DNA from: an uncultured Clostridia bacterium
GTDB lineage: Bacteria; Bacillota; Clostridia; Christensenellales; UBA1242
DNA: 50,497 nt
NCBI GenBank assembly: GCA_944377765.1
Contig: CALWFX010000010.1
Coordinates: forward strand, 1 to 50,497
Direction: 5' to 3'
The number at the start of each line of letters is the position of its first letter. Position 1 is the stretch's first letter. A program made the position numbers and the translations under genes. The notes beneath the pieces are model-generated. The model was not told where the DNA came from, did no database searches, and saw only the letters and a program-made list of their open reading frames with translations. Of the stretch, positions 21,501 to 25,563 are shown one piece after another.

Positions 21501-24269
21501 CAAGCAACAATTTACGATGTTAACAATTCATATAGTATTGCTGTATTAAAAGATGGCGATAAAGAAGATTTTTATTTGATATATAAAGGTACAGATGGCT
21601 CTTTAACTAATAAAGGAATTGAACATTTTGATTTAAGATTGTTATATAGTGAATATTTTGACTCTATTATTCAAGAAGGCGAAGGCATCTTTTCACAAAA
21701 AGCAACAATTAAATTTAATTATAGTTCGCCATTATCACAAGAATTTGTAAATGATGGCAAATATTCAATTGATGGTGATGGAAATGTTTTATATGATGGA
21801 AATGCTGTGACAGAAACAATGCTATTTTATGACTTAAATGATTTGAAGTTTGTATATTATGTTGTTTATAGTTCTGGTGAAGAAGAGATCAATGAAGCCC
21901 TAACATTAAATAACTCATTTAATATTGATGAATTTTTGAATTTGGGTGAAGTGAGTGAAATTCCTGAAATATTTTTAGTTGCAGATGAAATTTTAAATTA
22001 TGCAGATAATAGTGTTGACACAATTATTAAATTTAATGAAGACTATTTGGCAACAATTCCTGAAAATATAACATTTAATTTGCCAGATTATACTCCAGTT
22101 GATGATAGTCTTGATAGCAATTTATATTGTGGTGAAGAAAAAGTATCTTACAATTTCAATATAGCAAATGGAACTATTAATGAAATTGAAGGAGAATTAC
22201 TAAATGATATTGATAATTCAATTAAAGTGACTGAAAATACAAATCAATATAATTTTGAATACATTGGCAATGGTGTAAATGATGAAGAATCATTAAAAGA
22301 AAAATATAATGGAATTCCATATGGTGCACAAAATTTCGATGTAACATTTAATGTAAATGCTAATTTCAACTATACATCAAATAATTTAGTTTACAACGCA
22401 GAAGATTTAAGTGGAAATAATATAATTATTAAAAATAATATTTATTATGATGATCAAATATCTGTTACAGGCATTAAACTCTATGGAGAAAATCATATTA
22501 TTTCACAAAACTTATCATTGTCTAACTCAAGTTACATGTTCTCGGTTGATGGAAAAGGATATGTCTCAAATTCATATTTAGTTGCTATCTTAACAATGAA
22601 TGATAGTATATATATGAATAATCAAAGGAGTGCTATTCAAGTTGAAAATACCAGCACAACAAAGAATTTATCTGTATATGGAAGCATTAGAAATATCAAT
22701 CCAAACAATGATTTAATTGTTACTGGATTGTCGTTGAAATATGATTCCTCAACTGCAACCTCTTCATCGGAAAAGAATTTTCAATCTCACTTATCTTTAA
22801 TTGGTTCAAATATAGAGGATAGCCCTATTATTAGTTCATCAAAAACTGATGGAGAAAATGTAAAAGTTAAAATTGGAGAAGTTTATATAGATAAAAATAC
22901 AACTTTAGAAGAATTAACATTATCAAGAAATACGATATTGATTTCTGGAAATGGTGGTAATGCATCTAATGGTATGGATGGAACAGGGTATGACTATTAT
23001 GGGAATGGATATTCTGGAACTGATGGTGGCAAAGGCGGAAATGCTGGTGAAATTGGAATCACGTATAAGTTGGAAGAGAAAGATGGGAAGGATGAAACAA
23101 CAATTACTAAGCCAACTGACTTAACAAAAGCAATTTCAGGAGTAGTTGGTGCTTCTGGTAATGGTGGAAATGGACATGATGGTAAGAATGCGAGCGCACA
23201 TAACGAAAATGGTTGGCGTAATGGATATACTCAATATGATTCATCACGCGGAGATGATGCTTTTAAATTTAATTATAGCACTGAGGTTAATAATGGTTTA
23301 GCCGGTGGCGGTGGGCATGGAGGAACCGCAGATACTTCTAATAAGAGTGCCTCTTCACAAAAAACCAATAGAAAATATCAAACAATTTCTGGCAATGGTG
23401 GCTCAGGTGGATTAGGGTTGATGTATTATTCTAGAGATATTAAGCTTGGAGACCGCTTTGAATACACTGATTTTGAATATCCAGACTATGATTACAAAAG
23501 TCTTTACAAAGCAACAAAATATAATGAATATTCTTCTTGGTATAAAACTGCTGGTGGTGGTGGAACTTCTGGTGATTATGAAAATGCCGCAAGTGGTGAC
23601 AAGGGAAGATTCTTTGGTGCTGGCGATGGCTTCTTTAGAGGAGATAGTTATGATGCATCAACTATAGGATATTATTGGTATGATGGTGCCAGATTATTTG
23701 GTAACTTACAACTAATTTCAACATTTAGTAATTATGGTTATTATGATGCTGAATCTGCAAATGGTTGGTATAATTTCTGGGGTAGACCTAGAAGTGCACA
23801 GTTCATTGCAGATGGTGGATTAGATATGTATAGTGGTGCTAGTGTAGAAGAAATTAAAACAGCATTTAACTATTTCTTATATGGTGGACGTGTTCATTGG
23901 AAAGCATGGACAGGAGACGGATATATTGAGAAGCCATCTTATATTGAAAGTTTGAATAGATTATTCCAAGAAAATGATAATGGAACCTATTCTTATAAAG
24001 TGCCTTCAACTTATTCAGTTAATTATCATGGTGAATGTGTATGGAAATATGCGTTTTATGGTGGCTCTGGCGGAGGAGAAGGAACAGGTGAATCTGGAAA
24101 TGGAGGAACACCTTATACGAAAATTATTTATGGGTTCTGTGGGCCTATAGAAAATTATGATAATTATTCTTATGCTAATAGAAAAGTTTTCTTCACTAGA
24201 GATGATATGGTGACATCTGCTGGTTCTTATGGACAAATTTCAAATTTAGCAAATTTAATAATTGAATAA
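3549..24269 (+). CDS. Giant GLUG-repeat surface lipoprotein (6,906 residues)
   Basis: A single open frame of 20.7 kb, about 41% of the window. The start has AAGGAGG at the right spacing. Residues 1-23 form a lipoprotein signal with lipobox L-S-A-C23, so the mature protein should be anchored outside the membrane through a lipidated Cys23. Residues about 24-1130 are beta-rich and Asn/Ser/Thr/Asp-rich. Repeated modules then run from about 1137 to 5118. Each opens with 'iysaeel....yyrlmnDidl', passes through 'fdGngytI.ni' and continues as GLUG-type 'GGIVG.NyG.i.nc' units; such modules are known from bacterial surface proteins and are predicted to stack as beta-solenoids. About 5150-6450 is again beta-rich without clear GLUG motifs. 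About 6466-6906 is glycine-rich with many aromatic residues. No protease, sortase or binding domain is recognised. A radC-like gene follows after 29 bases. Confidence 0.92.
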   Translation: MKKIAFGFLTVLMLLGGVILSACGEKNIYLSVSSSEVVIYTNYENSEFNYQRANVSVTLEGSEDGVGLQIESGKDIIKCTSPEKDRQGNYNFTIEEIGEKSGKAQIKVYSIEDPSIYKYVNVTSYTYLTKYQALDLKDEDGRSGLYVIKGASQDLTPSKYFNFLPSEANVVDTIWTFQGGDGQDSGLTTLQYDGDIIAEIVDNKTLVVYDECFYPTITLFASFERQTSIFETVTFQVIDSSSITSFKLGDTTLISQDTTTGDIIYDNFMADLVRNDANNSSVQGQMVISTFDKNIELDVEAYFLNSNGTKSYIENYEDYFKLDVQYLPYNDVTEEMTINFTLDALYDDSSFEMKYGDIHINFVLKYSEYTYSINTSNCDIKLNTYFIPESILVRDGGVSNIGGNTIDLYSQYFSSYGYEINVNVYPDDVALKDSTFKISIDNAHEMVNDEDYFVKIYYKDNPTRQVKFTRVENTDTFVSEAIANGTSLYFTSGNISSKSGLKIDFYASANPYNAIQSIYANLFKISESSIMKVMEIDTETGETEDFNFDQTFYISSSETSLKTKEFNLRIMGMASIAGLELDYEQSRNFSISMEMTDSFEDTEDVNNSYVDIKVTISLTRSNFAQDFKFSLKHKTGLQSEIFNISSFAPIEKAEVVCADGGFTNIYEQEYLEQNFVADIDDGNFTIADSTIVDNSLSSLLISAGSNVAINLDYNSATLNLANNTAGYYFAYLDYEAFASHDQNLGLDGDTLTERFNNLQFTDSLDNLTYLPIFESAFSTLNNTYFSYTNGQFKVSDKEFVVYVMVVFNGYNELHQDLNLVRFFRLESFYPVDSLRSDITDLELYSKESLSVSDENLSYANVNVTLRLDGKLPTYSDLSYFSISLGNGTYCKGEDESGTFKERASLTCVSIYNDYVSLSNFRVDERTGVLSFRISANSTRLQSRVRDVITLYYNFKSVEIPTNINLTILQANRVENVTWINETEDSEIYLNIATDNVEEQTFTISTSISPDDAYNRKLTNYYHPLNNNSSVLDINTTSTGQSFTLTIGNQNEGGYGYLYLLPEDMVKNVDSIRKIVYYGLDDEGNLSTQAEYISLSEINGIYEDLINGTNGYVNYFLNNNNEKVYYKDVILRIKVTIADGQSEDTAIRIYSADELRNIDTRLYYRIMNDLELTNWTQLTELRGMIFGNDENITLTMSGQSLIGNLYGTVKNLTFVGAVNGGGFVADNVISGGVIENVKVDVRYDKEKAECIPSVVSGGYYVETSLIGNYIGAIAGRNEGLITSCYNYGANLTASLENGSSVAGGIVGLNYGRVENCGVEFYKFTSVESNQFSALYIGGIVGAVDWGQEQEVSPTIYNSYVYAFSLENGTVGSDIDINNVSYTKLVNYQESMERPSENGDGNVYFGEFIGYIMNLSQNKTMIENSFAFLGDLTANKNAQTNYSVIGVGDSIESSPLTLRNSYLTNFVVKENAEDGTKTLGLEFRYFLRNGENNINSPITDEQDSESVEEIYSAFDTTIWETENIDKEANFGFAYLKNVRQNVSVSVEQMIQNVEDKVLAFTGGDKAVIFKYDVNEQVVSNAVQSELDRLNTISLTELFGISSNEIRSLLVSVDRPDYLDFTTNSLSVKKTTTNLATKTVTLTLHSRMDFSESKTFEIMIVNAIPEILTTVGNNEVKDGQIVNIQTGIDNSKKVQIILDNTIYLNGQEYTLTTNSYNYFVELDNNLNAENEKYIDEQVSGNAVEFIARNDSGVNYISANISVGLLNLNSTDENSNEYAFNETIKSQRQRNLLLSSYVGANYVNADHTILNITPSEFTSFKVTINSDNPEEDLVLYINYNNERYDVENGQVKINDNLVLDVSYTLISSDNGNYEYKVLINVNNEYRHKVDTTYSMDIVVNALSQQNNSNYAKIVKFTVEKQEINDVNVNAYTVSSRFIRNNVWYYTPSNTISSALVPGGESILTMEISPSFAHYSHFIVEYEVTSQGTTGSVGLSRLSYTEGYGYYIDTSTTENRTNGIKVNPTETDLKTGVYNFRIYISSSFTANSNVKLNITFFDGNDRLETYTYNYIVDYLKEAEVLVDGAHSVMLAKGDTAEVSITLELDQTLYNNTITLENNSASITLSEITETVADSYKVYTSTLRTSVLSTLQDNKSTGAFYVKAAVSRYVNGVQEIKESYATVYLVDFTIDAEKTKVVGSTDTVNYNGVEYDAFNAYINDSKGQIAFDYTIAPENYVYDETNVKEQEAVKNLMIKRNEFIKSNYYADSQAGYYINYRYNELTGVFEEQTLKERLYYVNSDGSATAIWNGQDYIKNTTFDFGEETNGTLGIIGRQTGRVLMRLETIVIVGNTTFVYEYDFVVVVEVWTDEEVPLPIYTAEEFLTYLNGSPDDEGNTHAADYILMNDIVLDEYTPLSSQYFNSFDGNGYTIHINSFEFSTESTSLNLALFSEVAENSTIKNVRVNLYNGGQITVNLNLYTQVNVAGFALENNGIIYNCEVLAYYDEENSTSRLSGDTGLVVKFVRGNGTDPVYLTSSDVNISDVNISGFVNNNNNVITNSRVGGTSIGKIISDDTTDYYINYRLPTFTIQGQCNVSGFVGSNVGTITASFANAVQINNEMRSTTSRTAGFVLNNTGNVQTSYVQGVEVNESLFFEGSTIATTGKVAGFVYSNSGLVKNSYVNIAFEIDASRSYLSAGFVYENNEDGEITLCYSSVKMSNTDINEMSFSGVDELGNDLNLNKDGITYSYYYSESRNDQSTQASYDTGAYAITDVEYEETFYRFSFSSEENAYNGIWMMTNKGITLVSANQIAFSNRYIEYSSEDEYSLFYNTLTDYASYRQIDLSYGSINNPIIIRNADDFAKATGKAQELEISSYKKYYNDREVFGNYRLVNNIDFSEIDQNTDGTDDIKLTTTDKDFKGLIDGNSFTISNINLGGSASVENYGIFKRIVDNAVIMNLGLQVASVHNSNANIVGTLAGTVIDSRLISINLSPMERSDDEEIQAVSIAGYNIVGGLVGLVMGDSKLSDIQVTDIDVDSGYYSASKEVNGNKSYTGVELRNLVEMNSSLTSKVRFVSYAGGIAGYVDIYDSITDSFVRYSPSTQVTSYNIATIRVLNSVDIYGEVAGGLFGYIGESTLAYDLGLEINADMALNTPSYITAKNLYAGGIVGENHGGLYAIYAEHTRELQDLIETNIYNYYNNSSTVERGQMSIFSYTQNDTKHYGRRYNNPYYIGGLVGYAGSGYISVGYNRLNVVSNEAETFTEENKLRTLAVGGLVGYVDSKNYYASDVISGNPDVSYYLNEVYFSGVINANTAVEAGGLIGRISSTSKVAIDYVNSVPYYDLNTDINKVFSFIGGFDSALPSNLYVLDTAGGYNDLMTAGGVSGGTGSVPSVGIMTEYGAVDAETLNVVKPINDNYSLNFDENSYLKIDRIASSSMSTLYTKMNNYFLENGWDITQWEHEVDTLYPRIVLTPKLSVVYLDASENSIRNVMDLIENGSTMTIVVRGRVDENSDAAHTDVDLRDYINASNRFSNYAGKIVSYYSYMNNSTEEGTVSEEQRDNAGKLIGGKTGARVGLIIDQPIFENAGTNFEMEDINIYYARSDYAPNSISSLLINGTANDATFTNVNIYLNESITLEANAQGYAGLIVNRANSTTFSNITINLRNSSTQDIKIKFETYNGNSNQESNYFGLLAGYMSQASQYKGIFVSNVLINSLSSIDKPISTLNVDVDISKGDTTGDGKAIKNLYFGLWAGNASIASGNSVNTFDAMLSNLTTSVIKETNITINSSDNVELSNLYVGGYFGSVGTTSITRYNADADSGVNLSTLVENLNIIQNIGVSNIYAGLVAGTVNSTNFNFEENENQKDLMLGLSGSYRQAKDKKIGNVSVGAIFGQTNANITLGQKVDVNFNVLGNYVTTTQAEVSTLANEDEVKGIYIKNDMALDDNSDIKLDTNNNAQTDYLQVAGIANVGSLIGNMVGGTMRYRAMDIKGEIQIKNSGDDDTNAGVFNVGAIGYLGGGEIRSGETTDSSIIKTNILVNNSSDAFVNVGGFIGGISDATTILSIGNLAYVGNVVSFAKNLVFGGIVGDAGYASSSDLISNAVFGGNLRHYVRSNIDNKTEYTDGILIAGGIVGNINIPKSSVNITEVYTYGNIFVNYPNNSTKYLNKYCFGGIVGAIGALTASSSETTNTVSVTNAYSLLTNFNDKITYNGYTTTDYVANAIVGFGDGSSNLGDNVYYSSGVNLAYQANENANDVSYGVYVEDYRGYTIQNDTIGNTTSETAETPSDETNIVGEIKNMLTTNYNGLIDANDINKLNPTLINNNSFTEDGKGIDNNEELINNANDNDIKWYYANSDISINNGRYITDLKNAVVVGNGRTISYQLIATASNDYGIFQNVGGINDTFTAISGFVAEINLDIELDKEDKTNYIGGFISKSKIKDDNSLYYNSVIIYGIGVTGQIEIGGDGSANVGGLAGVMYNGLISNSFTDVNIIYHGGVQRSETNSVVSYVASSNVSSIANNTGDSMVDIIDTFAGGAVQSYVSANLYSFNGILSVGTTNNGEYTNANPDLRIFDSYTYSQISRVDYEFGTSGISGTFSYKGSYAGKNADEINIHSGLYFNNYNTDTNDANNTIKFTGSSTKIDDISLNYNGEVGSGYAIKLEEREDKENTETGEIEKAEPVTHSLWFNSPYRNYGYATTGFAYLRNVTVYSQARLGGIASDDPDIAQDEDGNRVELAYKTYDYTRLTNDQALGIKKDNGKIYFENDEELEVFFAVPNGGKFKQIADMYNPESEDTTTQTVTEIDAKYNFFLLYDLNLNNLTGDESWTANSDIGTEDYNTYIDGQNHQIEFNGSGNGFFGVAYADLENMRIILSSDLTTANATEEDISVGGNSETVTYEYYGVLAGELIGSATNITVSGNIEVRGDSNRVIGGLVGKLSNGSTVTAIESLVNINVAKSTSGNSGINYVGGVVGFSEGTISTSSNSGNIIVNNTSSSKNLANLTPTDGVISNLTAELPKYDDSLSDLENNTSIEGNEKVSNNLQSVIGGVAGYNGGTIEKSYNTSSVMNNYNATDASVGNLVSGGIAGYSIGDIANSFNTGYVVSGNTSNTGLAISGGIVGFGNSGEYANNINDAKVQAVSELDSGRYKITPLYSFGTNEKITNYSRTVTLRIEYNIDSESEEKDARKVYAYGIGYITNYTSNDFDNNTKMNTNKNLAYDEIVNDGNLGYIKKIFQKDYSVQRYYGADHDNDNRYDVEDSYNFAINNGDPDFKISGYDAYGFVSRLNLNYTYSFDITAFKHGYIVENTSDDYYYKRGTDFFKISITDSEPNEYRDNRAIPSGTIDVNGSTLNDSDTSGLYPGGTTSYYLSMPFYGEEGNYTYQEIISEENNHTYYGVKSDLTSNEYNIVKKELNYKYEEINKSRKVYVNSTEAESININGISYNIVNNETQLSSYTSGWNTNGSITLEIPSVSHGDKTIASSQPKIDYVEYEIKVNYGTDYQTSATLTKNSQNLTPIGSSEEIVNTGNNSYTLNYSVYYNKTDLGNALKTVLGDDYASKDYRLSVSLNYNIEYEFEDSFDLYKNTVTVNGANVSIDVVDDANKLITLGTYLKNSNATKTNGDFDIEFKDARGQRVYINVDGTILDGTDGNYGVQSINVNSAGSGMINLGDASNASAFATAINNLTMTIKYQVYGSGNYVIPVESGRFEIESEISKSYRFTSVESGLNYNDDYSDSYNIEASESKIIFSVYENKLIEHDIVAVSFVYNPLNTGVTFEYNTDSGFVKHTGVIEGWGGTGSVEYVINENTIEFTCVNSGDINTFINSFKSITKLNIEKEKSSLEIEPIITQSVGDGLVTVNYKFDGVLPSGYTYNSQTNVITRNEGTSVNLTLNYVKDGDINIQDASSVTLSSNNDKIVIYYIKNTFEKNIISGNTLNVKIEDSNKVEYEFYRENSDLQTGGLLVSKDYSVTKVISENFPIRIARNVTRQGVGILTYDYEQATIYDVNNSYSIAVLKDGDKEDFYLIYKGTDGSLTNKGIEHFDLRLLYSEYFDSIIQEGEGIFSQKATIKFNYSSPLSQEFVNDGKYSIDGDGNVLYDGNAVTETMLFYDLNDLKFVYYVVYSSGEEEINEALTLNNSFNIDEFLNLGEVSEIPEIFLVADEILNYADNSVDTIIKFNEDYLATIPENITFNLPDYTPVDDSLDSNLYCGEEKVSYNFNIANGTINEIEGELLNDIDNSIKVTENTNQYNFEYIGNGVNDEESLKEKYNGIPYGAQNFDVTFNVNANFNYTSNNLVYNAEDLSGNNIIIKNNIYYDDQISVTGIKLYGENHIISQNLSLSNSSYMFSVDGKGYVSNSYLVAILTMNDSIYMNNQRSAIQVENTSTTKNLSVYGSIRNINPNNDLIVTGLSLKYDSSTATSSSEKNFQSHLSLIGSNIEDSPIISSSKTDGENVKVKIGEVYIDKNTTLEELTLSRNTILISGNGGNASNGMDGTGYDYYGNGYSGTDGGKGGNAGEIGITYKLEEKDGKDETTITKPTDLTKAISGVVGASGNGGNGHDGKNASAHNENGWRNGYTQYDSSRGDDAFKFNYSTEVNNGLAGGGGHGGTADTSNKSASSQKTNRKYQTISGNGGSGGLGLMYYSRDIKLGDRFEYTDFEYPDYDYKSLYKATKYNEYSSWYKTAGGGGTSGDYENAASGDKGRFFGAGDGFFRGDSYDASTIGYYWYDGARLFGNLQLISTFSNYGYYDAESANGWYNFWGRPRSAQFIADGGLDMYSGASVEEIKTAFNYFLYGGRVHWKAWTGDGYIEKPSYIESLNRLFQENDNGTYSYKVPSTYSVNYHGECVWKYAFYGGSGGGEGTGESGNGGTPYTKIIYGFCGPIENYDNYSYANRKVFFTRDDMVTSAGSYGQISNLANLIIE
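6961..18900 (+). repeat. Diverged GLUG-type protein modules within the giant lipoprotein
   Basis: Repeated module starts are visible near 6961 (GQSEDTAIRIYSADEL), 10648 (LPIYTAEEF), 12060 (GSINNPIIIRNADDF), 16560 and 17820 (FENDEELEVFF). Each is followed by one or more glycine-rich 'GGIVG/GGLVG/AGFV' units with 'nsYv.g' strands. Clear units include those encoded near 7450, 11300-11640, 13020, 13210, 13340, 13480, 15660, 15900, 16020, 16920, 18300, 18420, 18650 and 18750. The repetition is at protein level; the DNA copies are diverged, so these are old duplications rather than fresh tandem copies. Confidence 0.75.
11133..11162 (+). repeat. Perfect in-frame tandem duplication of 15 bases
   Basis: The 15-base unit TCTGATGTAAATATT occurs twice head to tail, encoding S-D-V-N-I twice. 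It keeps the reading frame and looks like a recent slippage event. Confidence 0.9.
22941..24266 (+). other. Glycine- and aromatic-rich C-terminal domain of the giant lipoprotein
   Basis: From residue about 6465 the protein changes to 'GNGGN', 'GGKGGNAG', 'GGGGHGG', 'GNGGSGG', 'GGGGTSG' and 'GGSGGGEGTGESGNGG' segments, alternating with Tyr/Trp/Phe-rich, apparently folded stretches. The composition differs sharply from the Asn/Thr-rich remainder. It has no counterpart in the second giant lipoprotein. Similar Gly-rich ends occur in some phage and bacterial adhesins (general knowledge); its role here is unknown. Confidence 0.75.
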
Positions 24270-24298
24270 AATAATAATATATAAAAGGAGAAAGGGTT

Positions 24299-25084
24299 AT
24301 GGTTAACAACGATGATATTTCGCACGAGGGACACAGAAAAAGATTGCTGGACCTTGCTGTTAATGCTGGAATTGACAATATGAGTGATGTTCAAGTTGTG
24401 GAATATATGCTAACTTACATTTTTCCGCGTGGAGATGTAAATCCTTTGGCTCATAGACTTCTTGACACTTATGGAAATTTAACTGCCATTATCGACGCTT
24501 CATATTTTGACTTAATGAATGTTAAAGGCTTAAATGAAAGAAGTGCTAAAAAGATTTCAATGCTTGGCGAGTTATTCTTTGGCTACACAACTGCAAAATT
24601 GAGAAAGAAATGGCATGTTAGCAATCTTGCTGAAATTCTTGATGTTGTTGAAGACAGTCTTCGTTTTAGAACAACTGAAAACCTTCTCCTTTTGGGACTT
24701 AGTCCTGCAAATTATATTTGTGGACGAAAAAGATTGAATTTATTTAAAGTTGATGAAGTGTCAATACCTGTTATGGAACTTACTGCGTTTATTTCTTCAG
24801 TTAAACCAACTTCACTTGTTGTTGCTCATTGTCATCCATATGGAGAAGCGTTCCCATCAAAAAGCGACAAAAGTGCTTTCAAAATGGTTAAGAATATATG
24901 CTATAATTGTGGTGTGAATTTAATTGAAAGTTTGATTGTTGGTGAAAATGGTGTTTATGGTCAGGTTAAAGACAGCATGCTTAGAACTTACCATGACATT
25001 GATGCTGTTAAAGAAAATTTGTTAAATACAATGCAGATTTCAAAAGGAAAATTGGTGGACACAAATAAACCATCAAAAAAATAA
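24299..25084 (+). CDS. RadC-like JAMM-domain protein, copy 1
   Basis: The protein has 261 residues. The N-terminal half carries the 'SHEGHRKRL' start and a helix-hairpin-helix-like segment (about 60-90, 'LMNVKGLNERSAKKI') of the RadC/UPF0758 family. The C-terminal half is the JAB/JAMM domain with the complete metal motif H177-x-H179-x7-S187-x2-D190. RadC proteins were once tied to DNA repair but their biochemical role is unsettled; the JAMM residues suggest a zinc hydrolase. An AGGAGA site lies before the ATG. It starts only 29 bases after the giant lipoprotein stop with no terminator between, so the two are probably co-transcribed. A second copy lies at 31734-32483 on the other strand. The basic C-terminal tail (about 20 residues) is extra. 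Confidence 0.85.
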   Translation: MVNNDDISHEGHRKRLLDLAVNAGIDNMSDVQVVEYMLTYIFPRGDVNPLAHRLLDTYGNLTAIIDASYFDLMNVKGLNERSAKKISMLGELFFGYTTAKLRKKWHVSNLAEILDVVEDSLRFRTTENLLLLGLSPANYICGRKRLNLFKVDEVSIPVMELTAFISSVKPTSLVVAHCHPYGEAFPSKSDKSAFKMVKNICYNCGVNLIESLIVGENGVYGQVKDSMLRTYHDIDAVKENLLNTMQISKGKLVDTNKPSKK

Positions 25085-25085
25085 C

Positions 25086-25115
25086 AAATAGACGAGTGAT
25101 TGCTCGTCTATTTTA
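25086..25115 (+). terminator. Rho-independent terminator after radC copy 1
   Basis: An 11-base stem (25086-25096 with 25103-25113), a six-base loop and a short T-run (TTTT) lie immediately after the stop codon. Confidence 0.75.
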
Positions 25116-25162
25116 GTTATAGCAAATAGTATAAAAATTGTGTTTTGCAAGAAAATAACTTT

Positions 25163-25522
25163 ATGACAAAGAAGGATAAATTGGTTATGTCCCTTCTTTG
25201 CGAAAAGGGGCAAAAGAAAAAATCATACCTTATTTCTCCACAAGAAATTACTTCTGCTTTATCAAAGAAGTATGTTTTATCTGTTGCTGAAATTGATGAA
25301 ATTATGGTTAATCTTTCCAATGAAAATTATATTGATTTTGTTGTAAGCGACAGCAAAAAAGGATATTACTATTGTGTTACACTAAAAAAATGCGGACAAA
25401 CCTATATAACTGACACAAAAAATCAAAAGAAAACCTTGGGTATTTTGGTTTTACGCTCAATTTTTTTGGCAACTGTGAGTTTCGTCTTCGGTATAATTCT
25501 AAAAGCAATATTTAAAAGTTAA
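25163..25522 (+). CDS. Small predicted winged-helix protein with C-terminal membrane helix
   Basis: The protein has 119 residues from the ATG at 25163; a TTG at 25145 would add six. Residues about 20-75 ('ISPQEITSALSKKYVLSVAEIDEIMVNLSNENYI', then a short beta hairpin 'GYYYCVTLKKCG') have the helix and wing pattern of a winged-helix fold. Residues about 95-116 are a hydrophobic helix followed by a short basic end. This suggests a membrane-tethered DNA- or protein-binding factor, but I do not recognise a named family. No good ribosome binding site is visible before either start. It lies between a terminator and the uvrB promoter, so it appears to be a single-gene unit. Confidence 0.55.
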   Translation: MTKKDKLVMSLLCEKGQKKKSYLISPQEITSALSKKYVLSVAEIDEIMVNLSNENYIDFVVSDSKKGYYYCVTLKKCGQTYITDTKNQKKTLGILVLRSIFLATVSFVFGIILKAIFKS

Positions 25523-25529
25523 AAAAATA

Positions 25530-25557
25530 TTGTAATTTTACATTTTTATGCTATAAT
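25530..25557 (+). promoter_or_regulatory. uvrB promoter with extended -10, placed for a leaderless mRNA
   Basis: TTGTAA (25530-25535), 16 bases, then TATAAT (25552-25557) preceded by TGC, making an extended -10 element. The expected start point seven bases after the box is exactly the A of the uvrB ATG at 25564. No ribosome binding site exists. Confidence 0.75.
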
Positions 25558-25563
25558 TGTTGT

